Assembly (NCBI GenBank): GCA_965242795.1
Contig: OZ251505.1
Coordinates: 2,108,001-2,172,000, forward strand
Length of the DNA: 64,000 nucleotides
Source: Bin18 sp965242795
GTDB taxonomy: Bacteria > Desulfobacterota > Binatia > Bin18
Direction of reading: 5' to 3'
Positions within the stretch are counted from its first letter, which is position 1; each line of letters opens with the position of its first letter. Positions 1 to 7,973 of the stretch are shown here, piece by piece. The position numbers and the translations under genes are program-made. Below the pieces are notes generated by a model that saw only the letters and a program-made list of their open reading frames with translations, was not told the DNA's origin and made no database searches.

Positions 1-171
1 ACCGAGGCGCGCTGGCTGAACGGGCTGGTCGCGGAGATGGGCCGCACCCTGGGTGTGGCCGCGCCGGTCAACGCGCTGCTCGCCGGCGTGGTGGACGACA
101 TGGCCGCCCGCCGGGAATTACCCGGCGCCTACCGCGTGGCCGACCTGCGCGAGAAGCTGGCGGCCGGTTGA
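1..171 (+). CDS. Ketopantoate reductase family protein, C-terminal fragment
   Basis: The window opens inside this gene; 56 residues and the TGA stop remain. The segment reads TEARWLNGLVAEMGRTLGV followed by APVN, which matches the end of the C-terminal helical domain of ApbA/PanE-type ketopantoate reductases (E-x-x-x-LNG, then G-V-x-x-P-x-N). Such enzymes reduce 2-dehydropantoate to pantoate with NADPH in the cytoplasm; many paralogues act on other 2-keto acids, so the substrate is open. The stop overlaps the longest reading of the next gene by 4 bases (168-171), suggesting one transcript. Family is clear, exact function is not. Confidence 0.7.
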   Translation, partial: TEARWLNGLVAEMGRTLGVAAPVNALLAGVVDDMAARRELPGAYRVADLREKLAAG

Positions 172-206
172 GGCCGGCACATATCCGCGTCGGGAGAGGA
201 ACGCGC

Positions 207-722
207 GTGCGGCCGCCACGCTTTCATTTGGCCATTCCGGTCGCCGACCTGGAAGCGGCGCGGACGTTCTACGCCGGTTTGCTGGGCTGCGGCGTGGGGC
301 GCGAGAGCGACACCTGGATCGATTTCGACTTCTTCGGCCACCAAGTCACTGCGCATCTGTCGCCCGCGGAGACGCTGCTGACCGCATCCGACACCGCGGT
401 GCCGGATCCGACCCGGGAACGCGGGTCTCTGGCCCGCATCGGAGGCGGGCGGGACGCCCGCGTTCCCGGGGAAACGGCCACCAATCCGGTGGACGGCAAG
501 CAGGTGCCGGTGCGGCATTTCGGCGCGATCCTGGACTGGCAGGCGTGGCATGCATTGGCGGAACGGCTGCGGCGCGCCGGCGTGGATTTTCTGATCGAGC
601 CGTACGTCCGCTTTCGGGGGCAGGTCGGCGAACAGGCCACGTTGTTCGTCCTCGACCCGAGCCGCAACGGCCTGGAGTTCAAGGCATTCAAAGACGAGTC
701 CCGCCTATTCGCACGAGAATGA
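207..722 (+). CDS. VOC (glyoxalase/bleomycin resistance) family protein with an inserted repeat
   Basis: A single vicinal-oxygen-chelate module. It starts with a beta-alpha motif (FHLAIPVADLEAARTFYAGL, as in glyoxalase I relatives) and ends with the usual DPSRNGLEFKAF strand, where the Glu is a typical metal ligand. Metal-dependent dioxygenase, isomerase or lyase activity is possible; the substrate is unknown. A GTG at 207 gives the expected N-terminus; an ATG at 168 overlapping the upstream stop would add 13 atypical residues. About 20 residues near the middle (encoded by 412-470) have no counterpart in the family and come from a palindromic repeat inserted in frame. The gene lies directly behind a ketopantoate reductase homologue. 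Confidence 0.75.
   Translation: MRPPRFHLAIPVADLEAARTFYAGLLGCGVGRESDTWIDFDFFGHQVTAHLSPAETLLTASDTAVPDPTRERGSLARIGGGRDARVPGETATNPVDGKQVPVRHFGAILDWQAWHALAERLRRAGVDFLIEPYVRFRGQVGEQATLFVLDPSRNGLEFKAFKDESRLFARE
412..470. repeat. Palindromic element inserted in frame in the VOC gene
   Basis: Two perfect 14-base arms, CCCGGGAACGCGGG (412-425) and CCCGCGTTCCCGGG (457-470), enclose a GC-rich centre. The element keeps the reading frame and codes for roughly PTRERGSLARIGGGRDARVP. A 23-base half of the same element recurs at 25006-25028 inside the type ISP restriction-modification gene. Confidence 0.85.
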
Positions 723-1075
723 CTTTGCTTCCCTTTCCTTCCTTATCCTCTCTCCCCCCTTCGACAAGCTCAGGGACCACCGATAGAGGGCTAGAGCCTG
801 CCCCGGACGCGATCCGAGGGAGTAGAGAGTCCAGGTGATCTAGGAGGGCGGGAGCATCCCGACCCGAAGCACGGTCCGAGTGATGAAGCAAACCATGTGG
901 AATTTCGGGAGGTGGGAATGGGCAGGCACAGGGGCCTGCCCCTACGCTCGGCGGCCGACATTCTTCGAAAGAGAAATTTCAAATTGAGACACTCCCGAAA
1001 TTTCTTTCGGCCGCCCTTTCCGGTAACTGACCACTAATCACTCACCACCAGCCACTACCCCCACAGGAGGACCCG
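723..1075. repeat. Gene-free stretch with three dispersed repeat types
   Basis: No coding sequence is supported here. It holds a TTCGACAAGCTCAGG copy (760-774), a copy of the repeat containing GAGCCTGCCCCGGAC (about 794-820), and a hairpin built on GGGCAGGC/GCCTGCCC (920-946). The last 15 bases carry the ribosome-binding site of the following dehydrogenase gene. Confidence 0.7.
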
Positions 1076-2128
1076 ATGCAGGCACTCGCGTTCATGGGTA
1101 TCGACAAGGTCGCGATCATCGACAAACCCATCCCCGAGCCGGGACCGAACGACGCGGTCATCAAGACCACGGCGTCGCTCATCTGCACCTCGGACGTGCA
1201 TACGGTCCGCGGCGTGATCGCCATCCCGGAAGGCCGCGTGCTCGGCCACGAGAGCGTCGGCGTCGTGCACCGGACCGGCGCGAACGTCACGACCTGCAAG
1301 GAAGGCGACCGCGTGGTGGTCAACGCGATCACGCCGTGCGGAAAATGCGACCCGTGCCAGCGCGGAGTGACCTCGCAGTGCGGCGGCATGTTGGGCGGCT
1401 ACAAGTACACGACGCAGCGCGACGGCAACATGGCCGAGTATTTCTTCGTGAACGACGCGGACTACAACGTGGTCGCGATCCCCGACGACCTGACCGACGA
1501 GCAGGCCCTGTACACCACGGACATGCTGTCCACCGGCCTGGTCGGCGCGGAGAACGCCGAGATTCCCGCCGGCGGCACCGTGGCGGTCTTCGCGCAGGGG
1601 CCGGTCGGCTTGTGCGCCACGGCCGGCGCGCGGCTGCTGGGCGCCGGGCTGGTCATCGCCGTCGATGCCAAACCCGACCGCAAGGAACTGGCGAAGAAGA
1701 TGGGCGCCGACGCGGTGGTCGATCCGACCGAGGGCGACGCGGTCGAGCGGATCATGCAGTTGACGAACGGGCTGGGCGTGGACTCGGCCATCGAGGCGTT
1801 GGGCTCGCCGGTCACCTTCGAGAACTGCATCAAGGCGACCAAGCCCGGCGGCGTGATCTCCAACATCGGCTATCACGGCGAGGCCGGCGACAGCCTGAAC
1901 ATCCCGCTGCCGGAGTTCGGCCTGGGCATGGGCGACAAGAAGATCCATACCGCGCTGTGTCCCGGCGGTCGCGAACAGGTCGGCCGGCTGCTGCGGCTCA
2001 TCCAGAACGGACGCATCGACCCGACCCCGCTCACCACGCACCGTTTCGCCTTCGCCGAGGTGGAACACGCTTTCGAGATGATGACCACCAAGGCGGACAA
2101 CATCGTCAAGCCGCTCATCACCTTCTGA
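1076..2128 (+). CDS. Zinc-dependent secondary alcohol dehydrogenase (MDR family)
   Basis: A full-length 350-residue medium-chain dehydrogenase. Catalytic zinc ligands are visible as Cys37, His58-Glu59 and Asp149, the Cys/His/Glu/Asp set of the Thermoanaerobacter and Clostridium beijerinckii secondary alcohol dehydrogenases, which it resembles along its length (GGMLGGYKY, VNDADYN, LTNGLGVD). Unlike those enzymes it keeps a structural zinc lobe with Cys88, Cys91, Cys94 and Cys102. A Rossmann core follows (GPVGLCATAGARLLGAG, then AVDAKPDRK). It should oxidise a secondary or short-chain alcohol, or reduce the ketone, with NAD(P); the cofactor was not determined. An AGGAGG at 1065-1070 fixes the ATG at 1076. 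It stands alone between repeat-filled gaps. Confidence 0.9.
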   Translation: MQALAFMGIDKVAIIDKPIPEPGPNDAVIKTTASLICTSDVHTVRGVIAIPEGRVLGHESVGVVHRTGANVTTCKEGDRVVVNAITPCGKCDPCQRGVTSQCGGMLGGYKYTTQRDGNMAEYFFVNDADYNVVAIPDDLTDEQALYTTDMLSTGLVGAENAEIPAGGTVAVFAQGPVGLCATAGARLLGAGLVIAVDAKPDRKELAKKMGADAVVDPTEGDAVERIMQLTNGLGVDSAIEALGSPVTFENCIKATKPGGVISNIGYHGEAGDSLNIPLPEFGLGMGDKKIHTALCPGGREQVGRLLRLIQNGRIDPTPLTTHRFAFAEVEHAFEMMTTKADNIVKPLITF

Positions 2129-2171
2129 CCGCCCCGCTTCCAGACACGGGGAGCCGCACGTGCCCCGGTTA

Positions 2172-2260
2172 GCCCTTCCCCCTCTCCCCCGGATCAAGTC
2201 CGGGGCAGGCTCCAACCCCCTCCCACCAGGGGAGAGGGAGCGGAGCCGCCGGCCTTCGAG
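2172..2260. repeat. Composite CCCTCTCC / GGGGCAGGCTC repeat
   Basis: Inverted pyrimidine- and purine-rich arms flank GGATCAAGTCCGGGGCAGGC, the same unit as at 794, 19094, 24034, 52140 and 61482. It overlaps the upstream part of the reading frame of the following TPR protein. Confidence 0.75.
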
Positions 2261-2336
2261 CCGTTCCGCTCGGACCTTCTCTCCTCCTCGGCGGGAAGGG
2301 TGGAGACACAGGCACGCCCTCCGCTGCGTCGGTTCG

Positions 2337-2882
2337 GTGGTAGTGGGCGCGATCCTTACCGCATCCGTGGCGTTCGGGCAGGACAGCGGAGCGTCCACGC
2401 TCGAGGAGGGTATGCGGTTGTTCCACGAAGGCCGGCTGGCGGACGCGCGCCGCATTTTCGAGACCGCGCACGAACGCCAGCCCACGGATACCCGCGCCGC
2501 CTTCTATCTTGGCCGCGTTGCCTTTGCGGAAGATGACTTCGAGGCGGCCATCGGCTGGTTCGCGCAAGCCGCGGACGGCGAGGGGTGCCCCGCGGAGGCG
2601 CACCTGTGGCTGGGCCGCGCGTATGGGTATCAGGCGCAGCGGTCCAGCCTGTTGCGCAAGCCGCTGCTGGCCCGCAAAGTCCACGCCCACTTGGAGCAAG
2701 CGGTCGCGTGCGCCCCCGATCACGTGGCCGCGCGCTGGGACCTGATGGAATACTACGCCAAGGCGCCGGGCTTTCTGGGCGGCAGCCGCCAGAAAGCCGG
2801 CGAACAGGCCGCCGTCATCGCCCGCCTCAACCCCGCGGAGGGCCGCAAGGCCCGGCAGTTCCTCGCGGACATGGATGGCTGA
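2337..2882 (+). CDS. Secreted TPR-type protein
   Basis: The mature part is a short tetratricopeptide-like solenoid: helix pairs such as EGMRLFHEGRLADARRIFE and RAAFYLGRVAFAEDDFEAAI, then a longer segment ending in PAEGRKARQFLADMDG. A signal-like hydrophobic stretch (VVVGAILTASVAFGQ) implies export to the periplasm. The start is uncertain: the frame is open back to an ATG at 2160, but that part is repeat sequence. I use the GTG at 2337, which leaves a poor n-region; a GTG at 2343 is also possible, and the signal may begin a few codons earlier (RHALRC) without a good start codon. Probably a protein-protein scaffold; no specific role is visible. Confidence 0.65.
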   Translation: MVVGAILTASVAFGQDSGASTLEEGMRLFHEGRLADARRIFETAHERQPTDTRAAFYLGRVAFAEDDFEAAIGWFAQAADGEGCPAEAHLWLGRAYGYQAQRSSLLRKPLLARKVHAHLEQAVACAPDHVAARWDLMEYYAKAPGFLGGSRQKAGEQAAVIARLNPAEGRKARQFLADMDG

Positions 2883-2909
2883 CTCCGAAACGAAGGGAAA
2901 GCGTGTTGG

Positions 2910-3203
2910 TTACGAAAGCCGCAGGCGGCGCTCGCTGCGCCAGATGCGAACGACCCGCACGGCATCGGCATCGCGCCGATAGACTCTCCGATACGGAGGC
3001 TGGAGCAGTTCTTTCAAAAAGGCTTGGCCGAACTCCGGCACCACACGCCCCAGGTCGGGATGCTTTGCGAGGCGTGCGATACGAGCGAGGATTTCGCCGA
3101 CGATCCGTCTCCCGACATCGGGCACCCCCTGTTCAACGTACCAGGCTCGGATATTCTCGAGGTCGCTGAGCGCGGATTCGGACAACCGGACGGGAACCGC
3201 CAT
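2910..3203 (-). CDS. ParE/RelE-type toxin
   Basis: A 97-residue protein with the RelE/ParE toxin fold: an N-terminal helical part (ALSDLENIRAWYVEQG, VGEILARIARLAKHPDLGR) followed by the sheet segment YRRVYRRDADAVRVVRIWRS. Such toxins either cut ribosome-bound mRNA or inhibit gyrase; the LGRVVPE and R-V-V-R-I-W features suggest the ParE side. The ATG lies 3 bases after the stop of the antitoxin gene, so the pair is translated together. It is the first element of the defence-like block and may stabilise it. Confidence 0.85.
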   Translation of the reverse strand: MAVPVRLSESALSDLENIRAWYVEQGVPDVGRRIVGEILARIARLAKHPDLGRVVPEFGQAFLKELLQPPYRRVYRRDADAVRVVRIWRSERRLRLS

Positions 3204-3206
3204 GCG

Positions 3207-3476
3207 TCATTCAAGGCCGAGTCTGGCTTTCGCCTCACGCAAAGACACGTCCCGTCCTGCCTCGATGTCGGACAGACCGCACACGACCGCGCGCAGAAAG
3301 GCGCGTTCCTCTTCGACCGTCTCGTATGCGCGCAGAGACTGCACGACGGCGACGCCGCGGCCCCGACGGGTGAGCAGGATCGGACGTTGCGATTCCGCGG
3401 CCTGCCGCACCACGCGGCCGGGGTGTGTCTTCAGGTCCGTCAACGGCACAGTATCTTGTGAGAACTTGGGGGACAT
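3207..3476 (-). CDS. Phd/YefM-type antitoxin
   Basis: An 89-residue antitoxin starting MSPKFSQDTVPLTDLKTH. The dimerising DNA-binding domain of Phd/YefM proteins is recognisable (VPLTDLKTHPGRVVRQAAES, then PILLTRRGRGVAVVQSLRAY), followed by an acidic, helical toxin-binding tail ending in AKARLGLE. An upstream in-frame ATG at 3515 would add 13 atypical residues, so the ATG at 3476 is preferred. It should neutralise the downstream ParE/RelE toxin and repress its own promoter, which would lie in the gap shared with the divergent restriction-modification gene. Confidence 0.85.
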   Translation of the reverse strand: MSPKFSQDTVPLTDLKTHPGRVVRQAAESQRPILLTRRGRGVAVVQSLRAYETVEEERAFLRAVVCGLSDIEAGRDVSLREAKARLGLE

Positions 3477-3591
3477 GGAGTTTCTCCCGCCGGGCCATCT
3501 TGACGAGGCCGTCATTATGTCCGAATTGCCGGGCCGTGAACAAGGCTCGACCGTGAAACGGAAAGACGAGCCATTAGGAAAGTTGCGGTGG

Positions 3592-6500
3592 ATGCGACTG
3601 TCGTGGAACGAGATGCGCGCCCGCGCTGCGGCCTTTGCCGCGGAGTGGCGGGACGCGGCCTACGAGAAGGGCGAGACGCAGAGCTTCTACAACGACTTCT
3701 TCGAGATCTTCGGGGTGAAGCGGCGCACGGTCGCGCGCTACGAAGAGCACGTCAAACGGCTCGACGACTCCGCCGGCTACATTGACTTGTTCTGGCCCGG
3801 CGTGCTGCTGGTTGAACAGAAGAGCGCCGGTCGCAGCCTGGCCGCCGCGCGCGAGCAGGCCGGGACGTATTTCGACGCGCTGCCCGAACGCGCCCGGCCG
3901 CGCTATCAACTCCTGTGCGACTTCCAGACGTTCGCGTTGCTCGACCGCGACGAGCGCCGCGAGACGCGCTTCGCCCTGACCGACCTGCCCCGCCACGTCG
4001 AAGCGTTCGGCTTCATCCTGGGCGTGCAGCGGCGCGCCTTCCGGGATCAGGACCCGGTCAACGTGCGCGCGTCCGAACGTATGGGCCGGCTGCACGACGC
4101 GCTGGAAGCCTCCGGCTATACCGGCCACGACCTGGAGCGGTTCCTGGTGCGCACCGTCTTCTGCCTGTTCGCGGACAACACCGGCATCTTCGAGCCGCGC
4201 GACAGCTTCCTCGACCTGCTGGAGACCCGCACGCGCGAGGACGGCTCCGACCTGGGGCTGTGGCTGGCGCGGTTGTTCCAGGTGCTCGACACGCCGGAAG
4301 ACCGCCGCCAGCAGGCGCTGGACGAAGACTTGGCGCGCTTTCCGTACGTCAACGGCGCCCTGTTCCGCGGCCCGCTGCGCATTCCCGACTTCGACGCGCC
4401 CATGCGCGAGGCGCTGCTCGACGCCTGCCGCTTCGACTGGACCGCGATCTCGCCGGCCATCTTCGGCGCGCTGTTCCAATCCGTCATGCAGCCGGCGGCC
4501 CGCCGCGCCCAGGGCGCCCACTACACCACCGAGCAGAACATCCTGAAGGTCATCGAGCCGCTGTTCCTGGACGACCTGCGTGCCGAGTTCGCCCGGCTGC
4601 GGGCGCGCAAGGACACGCACCGACGCGCCGCATTGCAACGCTTCCAGCAGAAGCTCGGGGCACTGCGCTTCCTCGACCCGGCATGCGGTTGCAGCAACTT
4701 CCTCATCATCGCCTACCGCGAGTTGCGCGCGTTGGAGATCGACGTGATCCGGGAATTGCGTGCCTCGGCCGCGGACCCGGACACCGCGGAATATCTGGCG
4801 ACCGACCTGTCGGTGGTGAACGTGGATCAGTTCTCCGGCATCGAGGTGGGCGAGTTTCCGGCGCGCATCGCCGAGACGGCGCTGTGGATGATGGACCACA
4901 TCATGAACACGCGCCTCAGCCTGGAGTTCGGCCAGAGCTACGTGCGCATTCCGTTGCGTACCGCGCCGCGCATCGTGCACGGCGACGCCCTGGAACTGGA
5001 CTGGGCGACGGTGCTGCCGCCGGAAGACTGCGCCTACGTGTTCGGCAACCCGCCGTTCGTCGGCGCCAAGTACCAGAGCCCGGCGCAGCGTGCGCAGGTG
5101 CACCGCGTGGCCGCACTGAGCAAGAGTGGCGGCACCCTGGACTACGTGGCGGCGTGGTTCGTCACCGCGGGGCGCTACGTCCAACGCGGCGCTGCGCGGA
5201 TCGGCTTCGTGGCCACCAACTCCATCACGCAGGGCGAGCAGGTGTCGCAACTCTGGCCGGTGCTGTTCGCCCGCTGCGGCCTGGAGATCGTCTTCGCCCA
5301 CCGCACCTTCGCCTGGGGCTCGGACGCGCGGGGCAAGGCGCACGTGCACGTCGTCATCCTCGGCCTCGCCAAACGGGCCGTCGCCCCCAAATCGGGAACG
5401 AGCGGTCGTCCCGGACTTTCCGACTCCCCCCGGTCCCTGAGCTTGTCGAAGGGGGAGGGGGAGTCGGCGGCCCCGCGGGCCGCCGGTGGGGGGTCCGGGG
5501 CGGGAGCGCAACAGGCGGACATGGCGGTAGCGTCCGGGGGACCCCTCCCTGACCCTCACCCTTCGACAAGCTCAGGGACCGGGGGAGAGAAGACCGGGCG
5601 CAGGACGGTCTGTCGCCTGTTCTCGTACGACGACCTCAAGGGCGAGCCGCACGAAAGCCGCCACGCCGCGCTGTCGCCCTATCTGTTCGACGCCGGCGGC
5701 TTGGCCGATCCGCACGTCGTGGTGCGCGAGACCGCCCGCCCGATCAACGGCCTGCCGCCACTGTTGAGCGGCTCGCAGCCCATCGACGGGGGAAACTACA
5801 TTTTCGACGCGACGGGAAAAGCCGAATTTCTGACCGAAGAGCCGGGGGCGGAAAAATTCATGCGCCCTTACGTTGGAGCGCGGGAACACATTCAAGGAGG
5901 CGAACGCTGGATTCTGGCCCTGCAGAACGCCACTCCGACCGATCTCAAGGCGCTGCCGAAGGTCGTCGAACGGATGCGCGCCGTCAAAGCGTTCCGCGCC
6001 AAGAGCAAGCGGAAAAGCACGTTGGCGATTGTGGACTATCCGGCGACGTACAACGTCGAGGTTCTGCCCGCCGCCCCGTTCCTCATCGTGCCGGAAGTGA
6101 GTTCCGAACGGCGGGCGTACATCCCGATTGCGTGGATGGAACCGCCGGTGATTCCAAGCAACCTGGTCCGTATTGTCGAAAACGCGAGCAAACCGCTGTT
6201 CGGCCTCCTCACGTCTGCCATGCACATGGCGTGGCTGCGCCACATCGGGGGCCGGTTGGAAAGTCGTTACCGGTACTCCATCGGCCTCGTGTACAACACC
6301 TTTCCGCCTCCGCCCGTCGATGCCGCCCGCTTGGCGAAGCTGGAACCCCTGGCGCAAGCCATCTTGGACGCCCGCGCCGCACACCCGACCGCCACGCTGG
6401 CCGACCTATACGACCCGGACGTCATGCCACCCAACCTCCGCAAAGCACATGTTGCATTGGACCGGGCTGTTGACCGCCTGTACCGCCCCCAAGGCTTCAC

Positions 6501-6633
6501 GACCGAACGCGAGCGCGTCGAGCACCTCCTGAGCCGCTACGAAAAGCTGACGGCCCCGCTGACGGCCAAAGACAAACCGAAGCGCCGCCGCCGCGCCTCC
6601 TCCCGTCCCCGCCCTTCCCGTAGGTCGGATTAG
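3592..6633 (+). CDS. MmeI-like (type IIL) single-chain restriction-modification enzyme
   Basis: About 1013 residues combining nuclease, adenine methyltransferase and target recognition. The N-terminus carries Asp65-x9-Glu75-Gln-Lys77, the D-x9-E-x-K nuclease motif described for MmeI. The helical spacer ends in AQGAHYTTEQNILKVIEPLF. The methyltransferase has motif I near Asp362 (FLDPACGCSNFL, with Cys-Ser where Gly-Ser/Gly-Cys-Gly is usual) and NPPF at 486-489. The C-terminus is the target-recognition region. Between the two, residues of roughly 603-665 come from a repeat insertion bounded by inverted copies (5427-5584). The stop codon itself lies inside another repeat (6619-6653). Alternative starts are 3517 (ATG) and 3553 (GTG). 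If intact, it methylates one strand and cuts unmodified DNA. Confidence 0.85.
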   Translation: MRLSWNEMRARAAAFAAEWRDAAYEKGETQSFYNDFFEIFGVKRRTVARYEEHVKRLDDSAGYIDLFWPGVLLVEQKSAGRSLAAAREQAGTYFDALPERARPRYQLLCDFQTFALLDRDERRETRFALTDLPRHVEAFGFILGVQRRAFRDQDPVNVRASERMGRLHDALEASGYTGHDLERFLVRTVFCLFADNTGIFEPRDSFLDLLETRTREDGSDLGLWLARLFQVLDTPEDRRQQALDEDLARFPYVNGALFRGPLRIPDFDAPMREALLDACRFDWTAISPAIFGALFQSVMQPAARRAQGAHYTTEQNILKVIEPLFLDDLRAEFARLRARKDTHRRAALQRFQQKLGALRFLDPACGCSNFLIIAYRELRALEIDVIRELRASAADPDTAEYLATDLSVVNVDQFSGIEVGEFPARIAETALWMMDHIMNTRLSLEFGQSYVRIPLRTAPRIVHGDALELDWATVLPPEDCAYVFGNPPFVGAKYQSPAQRAQVHRVAALSKSGGTLDYVAAWFVTAGRYVQRGAARIGFVATNSITQGEQVSQLWPVLFARCGLEIVFAHRTFAWGSDARGKAHVHVVILGLAKRAVAPKSGTSGRPGLSDSPRSLSLSKGEGESAAPRAAGGGSGAGAQQADMAVASGGPLPDPHPSTSSGTGGEKTGRRTVCRLFSYDDLKGEPHESRHAALSPYLFDAGGLADPHVVVRETARPINGLPPLLSGSQPIDGGNYIFDATGKAEFLTEEPGAEKFMRPYVGAREHIQGGERWILALQNATPTDLKALPKVVERMRAVKAFRAKSKRKSTLAIVDYPATYNVEVLPAAPFLIVPEVSSERRAYIPIAWMEPPVIPSNLVRIVENASKPLFGLLTSAMHMAWLRHIGGRLESRYRYSIGLVYNTFPPPPVDAARLAKLEPLAQAILDARAAHPTATLADLYDPDVMPPNLRKAHVALDRAVDRLYRPQGFTTERERVEHLLSRYEKLTAPLTAKDKPKRRRRASSRPRPSRRSD
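5427..5584. repeat. In-gene insertion bounded by a perfect 26-bp inverted repeat
   Basis: The segment 5427-5453 and its exact reverse complement at 5559-5584 each contain the dispersed TTCGACAAGCTCAGGGACC unit and enclose about 105 bases. The reading frame stays open through the whole insertion and encodes low-complexity residues such as SLSLSKGEGES and HPSTSSGTGGEK between the methyltransferase core and target-recognition part. Confidence 0.85.
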
Positions 6634-6653
6634 CGCAGCGTAATCCGACATCC
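6619..6653 (+). repeat. GTAGGTCGGATTAGC repeat, copy 1
   Basis: Palindrome-like unit with arms GTCGGATTA and TAATCCGAC around GCGCAGCG. Its internal TAG is the stop codon of the MmeI-like gene. An inverted copy lies at 6697-6734. Confidence 0.9.
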
Positions 6654-6696
6654 TCGCCCCGGTGGTGCGGGCCGAGTCGGCCCCACCCCGCGCCCC

Positions 6697-6734
6697 TGTC
6701 GGATTACGCCCTCCGGGCTAATCTGACCTATGGG
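6697..6734 (-). repeat. GTAGGTCGGATTAGC repeat, copy 2 (inverted)
   Basis: Reads TGTCGGATTACGCC on the plus strand and faces copy 1 across about 43 bases. The two could form a large hairpin after the restriction-modification gene and before the ATPase gene. The rest of the gap 6634-6941 shows no gene. Confidence 0.85.
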
Positions 6735-6941
6735 ACTGATCCTGAAGAAGAAGTCAAAGCGGGAGAGACGCCGGTTCTATGTGTAAAATTGCATTTTCAG
6801 GACGTGGAAAAGTGAAAATGGACAGGATAGAGAAGCGTTAGCACTCTTCGGCGGCTAGAGTGCTTCGGTAGACACCGTGTAGGTGTCCGCGGAAACTGTC
6901 AGCCGCATGTCGTCGGGTCGTTGCTTGACAGGAGCATCAGT

Positions 6942-7973
6942 ATGGCACGGAGCGACCTTTTGCTTTCGCTGGTCAGGGCGGGGGCAAGTGGTGACCAAGC
7001 AGGCGTCCGAGCCGCGGCAGAAGCCCTCATCGCCGAAGAGCGGGCTAAGCATCACCATGTGCTGGCAGAGCGGTTGATGGAAGCGGCACGCGTCAATGGG
7101 AACCATCCCAACGGCGCGGGAACCATCGGCACGCCCCGCCAACCCCACCGGGATTTCCTACTTGAACTGACGCCCCGCAAACAGCTTGAAGACTTGATCC
7201 TGTCCGATCTCAATCGGCAGGCGTGCCAGGAGTTGATCGAGGAGCAGCATCGAGGGGCCGTGTTGCGGACCTATTCTCTGGAACCACGGCACCGTGTGTT
7301 GCTCGTCGGGCCGCCGGGGAACGGCAAGACTTCGCTGGCCGAAGCGATCGCGGAATCGTTGGCCGTGCCGTTCTTCGTCGTCCGCTACGAAGCCATGATC
7401 GGCAGCTTTCTCGGTGAGACCGCCGCACGGCTCAAGCGCGTGTTCGACTACGCCCGTACCACGCCCTGTGTCCTGTTCTTCGACGAATTCGACGCAGTGG
7501 GGAAGGAGCGTGGGGATGTTCACGAGACCGGGGAAATCAAGCGTGTCGTCACTTCACTCCTGATGCAGGTTGACGCCCTGCCGAGCTATACCGTCGTCGT
7601 CGCAGCCACCAACCACGCCGAGTTGCTCGATCGGGCCGCGTGGCGCCGTTTTCAGGTGCGGCTTGCCCTGAATCCGCCGACGCGGCGGGATCTGAGGACG
7701 TACATGCAGCGATTTGCCGAGCGGCTGGATGAGCCTCTCGGTTATAGCTCGGAGACTATCGCCAAGAAGCTGGGCAAGATCAGTTACGCCGAGGCAGAGG
7801 AATTTTGTTGCGACGTGCGGCGGCGGGGGGTGTTGGCAATAGGTGACAAGAGACTGGCTGACATCGTGAGCGAACGGTTGAAGCAATGGACCGGGAGACA
7901 GCGCGTGGCGTACTCCGAGGAGGTGGTGGATGGCGGAGTTTCCTCTTCTCCCACTCCCAGCACCGCAAACTGA
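6942..7973 (+). CDS. ietA: AAA+ ATPase, IetA-like component of an ATPase-subtilase defence pair
   Basis: A 343-residue AAA+ ATPase. The N-terminal helical part is followed by Walker A GPPGNGKT (Lys129), Walker B VLFFDEFDAV (Asp181, Glu182), sensor 1 AATNHAELLD and an arginine-rich second-region helix (RAAWRRFQVRL). Its fold resembles FtsH/spastin-type unfoldases without a membrane segment. The ATG at 6942 has AGGAG seven bases upstream; an in-frame TTG at 6921 is less likely. It overlaps the subtilase gene by 44 bases. This ATPase plus subtilisin-like protease pair is known as IetAS, which has been shown to protect against phages. The ATPase presumably senses infection or feeds or activates the protease; that mechanism is inference. 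Confidence 0.8.
   Translation: MARSDLLLSLVRAGASGDQAGVRAAAEALIAEERAKHHHVLAERLMEAARVNGNHPNGAGTIGTPRQPHRDFLLELTPRKQLEDLILSDLNRQACQELIEEQHRGAVLRTYSLEPRHRVLLVGPPGNGKTSLAEAIAESLAVPFFVVRYEAMIGSFLGETAARLKRVFDYARTTPCVLFFDEFDAVGKERGDVHETGEIKRVVTSLLMQVDALPSYTVVVAATNHAELLDRAAWRRFQVRLALNPPTRRDLRTYMQRFAERLDEPLGYSSETIAKKLGKISYAEAEEFCCDVRRRGVLAIGDKRLADIVSERLKQWTGRQRVAYSEEVVDGGVSSSPTPSTAN

Noticed and set aside
3574..5559. 661-codon minus-strand frame opposite the MmeI-like gene
   Set aside because: Antisense shadow; the sense protein has nuclease and methyltransferase motifs, the antisense none.
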